From NCBI GenBank assembly GCA_016946835.1, contig JACVTC010000025.1:124001-188000 (forward strand): a DNA stretch of 64,000 nt, given 5' to 3'. The notes under the pieces are model-generated. The model worked only from the letters and a program-made list of their open reading frames with translations. It was not told where the DNA came from and made no database searches. Below, piece after piece: positions 57,682 to 64,000 of the stretch (its first letter is position 1; the number at the start of each line of letters is the position of its first letter). Origin of the DNA: Neocallimastix lanati (nom. inval.). Lineage: Eukaryota > Neocallimastigomycota > Neocallimastigomycetes > Neocallimastigales > Neocallimastigaceae. The position numbers were made by a program, and so were the translations under genes.

Positions 57682-58231
57682 ATTAAATGTATAAAAATTA
57701 ATAATTTAAATAAATGATTATTTAAAAAATTTTCTTTCGCTTCCCGAGTCACTACAAATATAAATTTGTATAAAAAATGACCACCTATCAAGCAAAAGCG
57801 AATTTTATTTGGTAAAGTACGAAATTATTATTAATTAAAAATACCACCAAAAAATTTAAAATTTTTAATTTAAATAATGATTTATAATTAAATTATTAAT
57901 AAATTAAATTTCGGATATTCGAAAATTTTTAAAATTTAAATTTTTAAATTTTTTGATTAAAATTTTATTTTAATGCCTAAAAATTTTTTTTTTTTTTTAA
58001 ACTATATTTTCAGTAGTTTTTTCCGCTACGTATTGTGGCGTGAAATTTTGTATCAAAAATTTTTCAATGTTAAACAATTAAAAGTAAACAAAAAAAAAAA
58101 AAAAAACTATGATTTACTATTAAAGTATTATTTTTATTTTTAAAAACTAACTATTCTATTAATTAAATTATTACTTAGCGTTTAAACTTTGTTTAATTAT
58201 TATCGGTTATCTAGTTATAAAGCGTTACTAT
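57682..58231 (-). mobile_element. Gypsy G1 copy a: leader between 5' LTR and gag
   Basis: Non-coding AT-rich sequence next to the 5' LTR. The bases just inside the LTR (complement ATAGTAACGCTTTATAAC) do not give an obvious tRNA primer-binding site. Confidence 0.5.
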
Positions 58232-58790
58232 TGTAAAAGATAAGTTTATTATTTACTAAAATAACGAATAATAATTAAATTCAAAGACTAAGATAACTTA
58301 ACACCTTTCTATTTGAGTTGTTAATAATAAACACTAAATTAATTATATTTATAACTATTATTTTCTATCACACTAGAATATAGCGCAGCACTTTATAACT
58401 CTACCTGTTATCAGTTACTGGGCTTACACTGAGCAATATATTTTTATTTAATAATTATATTTTATTTATTAATATTAATATTTATAATAACAATTTACGT
58501 TAATAGTAACGCTAGTGCATTACAGTTACATATTCAATTATTATTTATACATGTCAATAATTTTATCATTGGTAAATAATTTAATTTAACTTAGTTTACT
58601 AATCACTAAATAAAATATATTTTAACTAAGTATTTAGCTATATAATTAACTATAAGAATAATAAAATTTAATATAAGAAAATAATAAAAGATTTTATTTG
58701 ATTAGCCGAAATTGCTAACTATTAAGAGATACGTTAAGTAACCAAAGAACTATCATTGGATAGGCTTGAAGTTACCATGTATCTATTACA
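58232..58790 (-). mobile_element. Gypsy G1 copy a: 5' LTR
   Basis: 559 bp, partner of 51177-51734. The minus strand starts TGTAATAGATACATGGTAAC and ends CTTATCTTTTACA. No matching 5-bp target duplication is found outside the pair (TTACA left, ATAAC right). Confidence 0.9.
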
Positions 58791-60024
58791 ATAACGATTC
58801 TTGTTACGGAACTATTAGATATTTAGAATTAGAAATAATTATTAATAAATGTCAAGAATACTAGTGAATTTGAGATTAAAATTCACCATTATATCAATTG
58901 AAATTTTATTTAGTTATTAACAAAAATTATTTTAATTCAATTTTAATTATAAAAATAAATATTTGAAACATTAAATAATTAGAAACCAAAGGGTTTGGAC
59001 TCATTTATAAAAAATAATTTAATTTAATTTAACCCTTAAGAATTTAATAAAAATAACATGAAGAAAAACAACGATAACTAAACAAATAATGGAAATATTA
59101 TATCGTTATTTCCCGCTAAAATTATATTCATTGAAAAGATACAGAAGAGAACTACAACATATGTTAAAATCCACCTTATTGGACAACTAGATAACGAGAT
59201 ATTGGTCTTTAAAGATATTCTAAATATAAAAAATAATTTAATTATTTAATTAAGACCCTAAATTATTAATTAAGAAATTTATATTAGATAAAATCTCTTA
59301 ACTTGAAATTTATATTATTAATTTTTATTATAAATTAAAAATACAGAATTAGTTATTAGTAATAGTTTTATAATAATTTAAATAAGTTTATAAGTTTTAT
59401 ATATTTAATTATAAGATTTTTATTCAATTATTTTCTAAAAGATTCTAAGAAATTCTTTATCATTCTAAAGATTTCCGAAAGAGAATTTTTAATTAGTTTT
59501 AATATTTTATTTTATTTTATATTTTATTATTAAATTGGTTTTATTATTAAATTGTTTTATGAATAATTATATAGTTATTTTATTAAAAGATTCTTATCAA
59601 TTTTATTTTATTATTATATTATATATATTTTATATACATGTATAAATATATTAAGATTAGAATGTATTATTTAATTATATAGTTAATTATAATATAAGTT
59701 TAGTATTAAAATGATTTGAAAATCCATATTTTGAATTTTTTGTAAGATTATTAATCTAATTTGAATCTATTAACATAAAGTTAATGAATTAATTATAACA
59801 ATAATAATTCATTATATTAATCTTGGTTAATTTTATTATTAAAATATATATTAAATAAAGTTCTAATAAAACATAAATCTTAAATATTAAAATCTTAATT
59901 ATAAAACTCTGTGTGTGTTATTTATTTTTTAAATTTAATTAAATTGTTATAATTAATAAGAACATCTTGACCTGACCAATTTAACCCAAACTAGAAAAGA
60001 TATAGCAGGAATCTTACCTAATCA
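58791..60024. repeat. R1 repeat, right-hand copy
   Basis: 58850-60024 matches 49143-50321 closely. Homology to the R1 upstream region (TAACGAT) starts right at the G1 LTR edge (58791), so this copy is cut by the gypsy element rather than complete. The ATAAA on both sides of 58850-60024 is therefore probably coincidental. Confidence 0.75.
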
Positions 60025-60210
60025 ATAAATATAACTTAACAGATTCATTTCTAATACATTATGTGTACATTATTATTTTTGTACTTTAATAAATTTTTAA
60101 ATCCATAAGTCAAAAATTAAATCAAATATTATATTAAACTTTATATTTTTATATTAAATCTTATATTAATAATAATATTTTTATATATTTAAAACTTATA
60201 TTAGCAATAT
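60025..60210. other. AT-rich spacer, no gene seen
   Basis: No feature supported. Confidence 0.5.
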
Positions 60211-60835
60211 TTATAACAAAATTTTAAATTAAATTAAAAAAATAAATTAAGAATGAACATTTAAACTTGAATTTTTTTTTATTTTTTATTTTTACTGGAT
60301 TTATTAGTTTATTAAATGGTTCAATCTCTTTTTATTATTATTCCAATAAATAAATAAGATAAGAAATATGTTTTAATGGAAATAACGTGAGCTTTTTTTT
60401 ATATGTAAATTATTCATAGATTAATATTATAATAATTATTTATTTTATTTTATGTAAATAAAAAAATGATAGAAAAAGAAAAGATGAAATTTTTAAAGAA
60501 TTATAACAAAATTTTAAATTAAATTAAAAAAACAAATTTAGAATGAACATTTAAACTTGAATTATTTTATATTATTTTTATTTACTGAATTTATTGTTTT
60601 ATTAAATGGTTCAATCTCTTTTTATTATTATTCAATAAATAAATAAGAATAAATAAGATATGAAATATGCTTTAATAGAAATAACGTGAGTTTTTTTTAT
60701 ATGTAAATTTTTCATAAATTAATATAATAGTAATTATTTATGTTATTTTATATAAATCAAAAATGATGGAAAAAGAAACAATGAAATTTTTAAATAATTA
60801 CAACAAAATTTTTAATTAAATTAAAAAAATAATTA
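60211..60835. repeat. Tandem repeat, 290-297 bp unit, about 2.1 copies
   Basis: Units start at 60211, 60501 and 60798 with TTA(T/C)AACAAAATTTT. Shared landmarks are GAATGAACATTTAAACTTGA, AATGGTTCAATCTCTTTTTA and GAAATAACGTGAG. The third unit stops after about 40 bp. The unit differs from the 272-bp satellite at the left end. Confidence 0.85.
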
Positions 60836-61629
60836 AAAAGAAATAAAAAAAAAAAAAAAATTATATAAATTTTTAATTTTTTTTTTATTTTTATTTTTAG
60901 TTTTTGTGTTTTTTTTTTTTTATTTTGTTTTTGATTTCTTATTTATTCTTATTTAATATTTTATATTTTTTATATTATTTTTTATGAAAATAAATGTAAA
61001 TATGTATTTTTTTCTTTATAATATATATAATTAAATATAAATATAATTTTTTTTTATAAATATATAAATGAAGTATTTAATTTACTATATTTAAATTTAT
61101 TTATAATATAGAAATTATTTTTAATATTAAAAAAGATTAAATAAAAAAATTTTATATTAAATTCTTTTTTTTTATATTTATTTTAACAAAAAATAAAATT
61201 TAAATTATTTGAAGAAAGTTAATTAAAGTAATTATATAAATATATATAAAAAAATTTATTAGTTTAATAAATTTCTTTTGATATAATATTAAACAATAAT
61301 ATATAAAAATATATTTTTTATTCAATTTTTATATTTATATTATTATTATTAAAAATTATTACATAAAAACATATTTTAATAATTACATTTAATTATTATT
61401 TTTATAATATAAAGTTAATTAGTTTTTTTTTTTTTTTATTTTTATTATAGAAAAAATACAAATATCATTATTAAAATATATAATTATAAAAAATTAATTA
61501 AAATTAAAATATTAATAATATAAATAATTTATTAATTAGAATGAATTTATTATTTTTATAATTTTATTTATAATTTTAATGTATATTTCTTATTACAATT
61601 TATTAATAATTTATAAGAATATTTTAAAA
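60836..61629. other. AT-rich region, no gene seen
   Basis: Homopolymer-rich 3' flank of the ankyrin-type gene; it probably contains its 3' untranslated region. Confidence 0.5.
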
Positions 61630-62787
61630 TTATAAATTAATTGTGTCCTCATCAGAATTTTGATTTAATAAAAATTTTTGAATAAGATAAACTACTGATG
61701 ATGAAGCTTTATAATCATTTATTAAATTCAAAATTTCATTTTTGCTTGAGTATAAACTATTAAGAATATAATTATTCTTTCTTAAAAATGCCTTTAATTT
61801 TAAAGTATCATTATTTTTAATTAATTGAACCATCTTTAATTTTTTATTTTGAATAATTATTTCAATTTCTTCAATAGCATATTCTTTACTAAAGGGTAAT
61901 ATTGTATCATTGTTTATAATAAAATTGAAAAAATCGTAAAAAGGTTTTTTATTAAAATGTCTATCAAAATAATTTAAATAAAAAAGAATAAAATCTTCAA
62001 ATGAATTGGAATTTGCTGTATCATAATATTTATAAAGGTATTCCACTTTTCTATAATCTTTTTTGTCTAAATATTCTAAATAAAAATTTCTTGGAATGTG
62101 TAATTTATTTTTTTCTGCATTAATTATATGATTAAAATTTCTTTTCGGAATACCTTTTCCATTCTTGTATAAAATAAGAAGACTTTTTATAAAGTTTGTA
62201 TCAAATATATAATTTTCTAAACACATTTTGATATACTTAAATTCAAAATTACTGAGACGTTCAATTTCAAATTTTTTTAAAGAAAATCCATTTTTTAATA
62301 AAAAATTTAATTTTTTCGTTGTTAATAATTCTTCCTCTCTTAATATCTCTAAAATATGTTTATCATTAATTTTAAAAAAAATATCTGCACCATTTTTAAT
62401 TAAAAATTCAACGGTTTGAAAATCTGAATTATCCAATGATACTAAAGGTGGTGATTTTATACAATTATTAATATCTATTAATTCCTTTGAAATATCTATA
62501 TCATTTACATTTTTTTTATCTTTGATATTGCTCTTATCGTATAAATAATACAAATGTTTAACTTCATAATTTAATGTTTTATAGTTACAATTATTATAAA
62601 TTAATTTTACAATTTTTAAAGAGCAATTTAGGAATAAAGCCGTAGTAAGTAAATCAAAATTAATACTATTTAAAAAATAAATAGGTATTTCTATACTATT
62701 AATAAAATCTTTTAATTTAAAGTTATTCATTTCGAGTATTTCTAAAACTAATTTCTGTTTTTCTGTAAGAATATCTACGTTTTGCAT
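61630..62787 (-). CDS. Ankyrin-repeat-like protein, 385 aa
   Basis: The only long uninterrupted frame in the window. I start it at ATG 62787 (MQNVDILTEKQK), preceded by AATAAAAAAA; the frame is open a further nine codons upstream but only to a GTG. Residues about 112-141 form one clear ankyrin unit (SPPLVSLDNSDFQTVEFLIK then NGADIFFKIN), and 158-170 resemble the end of another (LNFLLKNGFSL). The rest is helix-rich and poor in G/C-coded residues, with recurring leucine spacing suggestive of diverged repeats, including the C-terminus (VQLIKNNDTLKLKAFLRKNN). No signal peptide or membrane segment is seen. Such proteins bind other proteins; the partner is unknown. Similar orphan ankyrin proteins are abundant in anaerobic fungi. 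No intron is needed. Confidence 0.75.
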   Translation of the reverse strand: MQNVDILTEKQKLVLEILEMNNFKLKDFINSIEIPIYFLNSINFDLLTTALFLNCSLKIVKLIYNNCNYKTLNYEVKHLYYLYDKSNIKDKKNVNDIDISKELIDINNCIKSPPLVSLDNSDFQTVEFLIKNGADIFFKINDKHILEILREEELLTTKKLNFLLKNGFSLKKFEIERLSNFEFKYIKMCLENYIFDTNFIKSLLILYKNGKGIPKRNFNHIINAEKNKLHIPRNFYLEYLDKKDYRKVEYLYKYYDTANSNSFEDFILFYLNYFDRHFNKKPFYDFFNFIINNDTILPFSKEYAIEEIEIIIQNKKLKMVQLIKNNDTLKLKAFLRKNNYILNSLYSSKNEILNLINDYKASSSVVYLIQKFLLNQNSDEDTINL

Positions 62788-64000
62788 TTTTTTTATTTTT
62801 AAAAAAATTATCACAACTAAGGAGTTTGTTATTTCTTTATAATTTATTTTTTGTATAATTTTATTATGTAAAATTAAAATATTTAAATATAAATAAATAT
62901 ATAAAATTTGACTAAAGGAATTATTTTTTATAACATATTAATTTTGGTTCATTTTAAATTTTTACTTTTTATTTATATTAAAATTAAAATTTTTTTAATA
63001 ATATATTTATTATTATATAAATTTTTAATTATATAAAAAATATAATGAATAAAAAATATTTTAATTAAAACTATAAATTTAATTAAAAACTTTAAAACTT
63101 TTATATTAAATAATATACATTTAAATAATTATATTTAAAGATATTTATATATTATTTAAATTATAAAATAATTAAATAGATAAAAATTATTAATTAAATT
63201 TATTTTTTAATTTAAAACCTTATTTTTATTTAAATATTGGTACTAAAATTATAATAGATATTATAATAAAACACATTAATAAAATATATTTTATAAAATT
63301 CAAAATAATATAAATATATTTATGATTTTATTTATATAATAGCATATTTTATAAATATTCCAATAATTATAAATATTTTATTTTTTTTATTAACATAAAT
63401 TATGAAAACATTACATACATATTTTTATTTATACATTAAAAAAATGTATATATATAGTTTTTTATTTTGTTAAATACTCTATAATAATAATTCAAATAAA
63501 TAAAAGTATATGGTTTTTTTTTAAAATAAAAAGATATTAAATATATTATATTTAAAAAATTTTAATAAATTAAATACAAAGAAAATCCTTTATAATAAAA
63601 TATTCTCTAATATTTTTTTAAATTTTATTTTGAATAATTTTAACAGATCAATACCTAAAAATAAAAATTAGAATTAAATTTTAAATAAATTGTTATAAAT
63701 TTTTTTTAAACTTATTTATAGAGTATATTTTTAACTATCAATTAGGTAAAAAGCGAAAAAAGAGGAATTAGAAATTTAAAAATAAATAATAATTTCTATA
63801 GTATGAAAGGAAAAAGACCAAAATTCAAGAAATTTCATTCTTTATATAATGAAATAATTATATTAATTAATTAGTGATTCTGCAATTCTTTTATTTATTA
63901 TATCAATATGCTTATATTATTTTCAATGTAACTTTATTATTAATAATTATAATATTATTTAAATAATAAATATAAATTATTTTAGAAATAATATAATATT
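62788..64000. other. AT-rich upstream region of the ankyrin-type gene, no other gene
   Basis: Contains TATA-like words throughout, so no promoter can be singled out. A slightly less AT-rich patch at 63740-63840 was not identified. Confidence 0.5.

Noticed and set aside
58845-60029. ATAAA target-site duplication proving R1 is a complete solo LTR
   Set aside because: Homology to other R1 copies continues left of the supposed duplication up to the gypsy LTR at 58791, so ATAAA lies within the repeat and matches by chance.
62788-62814. Longer N-terminus for the ankyrin-type protein
   Set aside because: The extra nine codons begin with GTG, which is not a usual eukaryotic start; the first ATG is at 62787.

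Overview
The window is a very AT-rich eukaryotic segment, apparently fungal, dominated by mobile-element debris. The best guess for the source is an anaerobic gut fungus (Neocallimastigomycota). The reasons are the extreme A+T content with long homopolymer runs, a relic of the AAA-ATPase-like/PDDEXK_9 protein family that is expanded in those fungi, an Asn/Lys/Ile-rich ankyrin-type protein, chromodomain-bearing Ty3/gypsy elements, and short TTAGGG telomere-like tracts. The taxon is inferred. Another AT-rich fungus is possible.

Layout. 1-2612: a 272-273 bp satellite array with two monomer types. 2.6-7.6 kb: gene-poor AT sequence with LINE and LTR scraps and two related terminal-inverted-repeat elements; one has a 9-bp target duplication and a matching empty site at 28.2 kb. 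7.6-10.6 kb: a frameshifted gene with two AAA-ATPase-like domains followed by a PD-(D/E)XK nuclease domain. 11.3-12.1 kb: a LINE C-terminus with poly(A). 13.1-14.8 kb: an extremely A-rich strand. 15.0-28.2 kb: nested Ty1/copia and Ty3/gypsy relics on both strands. 29.3-35.3 kb: an antisense gypsy scrap, a SINE copy and a nearly continuous chromovirus pol (G2). 35.6-42.1 kb: solo LTRs with target-site duplications and a deleted gypsy copy (G1). 43.0-47.6 kb: a LINE on the minus strand with several telomere-like tracts. 48.6-60.0 kb: a gypsy element (G1) with both LTRs, carrying a tRNA-derived SINE in its leader and flanked by copies of a further repeat (R1). 60.2-60.8 kb: a 290-bp tandem repeat. 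61.6-62.8 kb: the only open reading frame I regard as a probably intact host gene, an ankyrin-type protein on the minus strand.

How it fits together: nearly every protein-coding stretch is a decayed retrotransposon gene, so the window reads as a heterochromatin-like or subtelomere-like graveyard. Elements inserted into each other, and several junctions can be resolved from target duplications. I found no convincing new biochemical system. The most informative observations are the tRNA-derived SINE, the MITE with its empty site, the tandem ATPase-ATPase-nuclease architecture, the telomere-like tracts inside retroelements, and a perfect 21-bp inverted duplication inside a LINE reverse transcriptase. 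All similarities were judged by eye; coordinates of relic edges are approximate.
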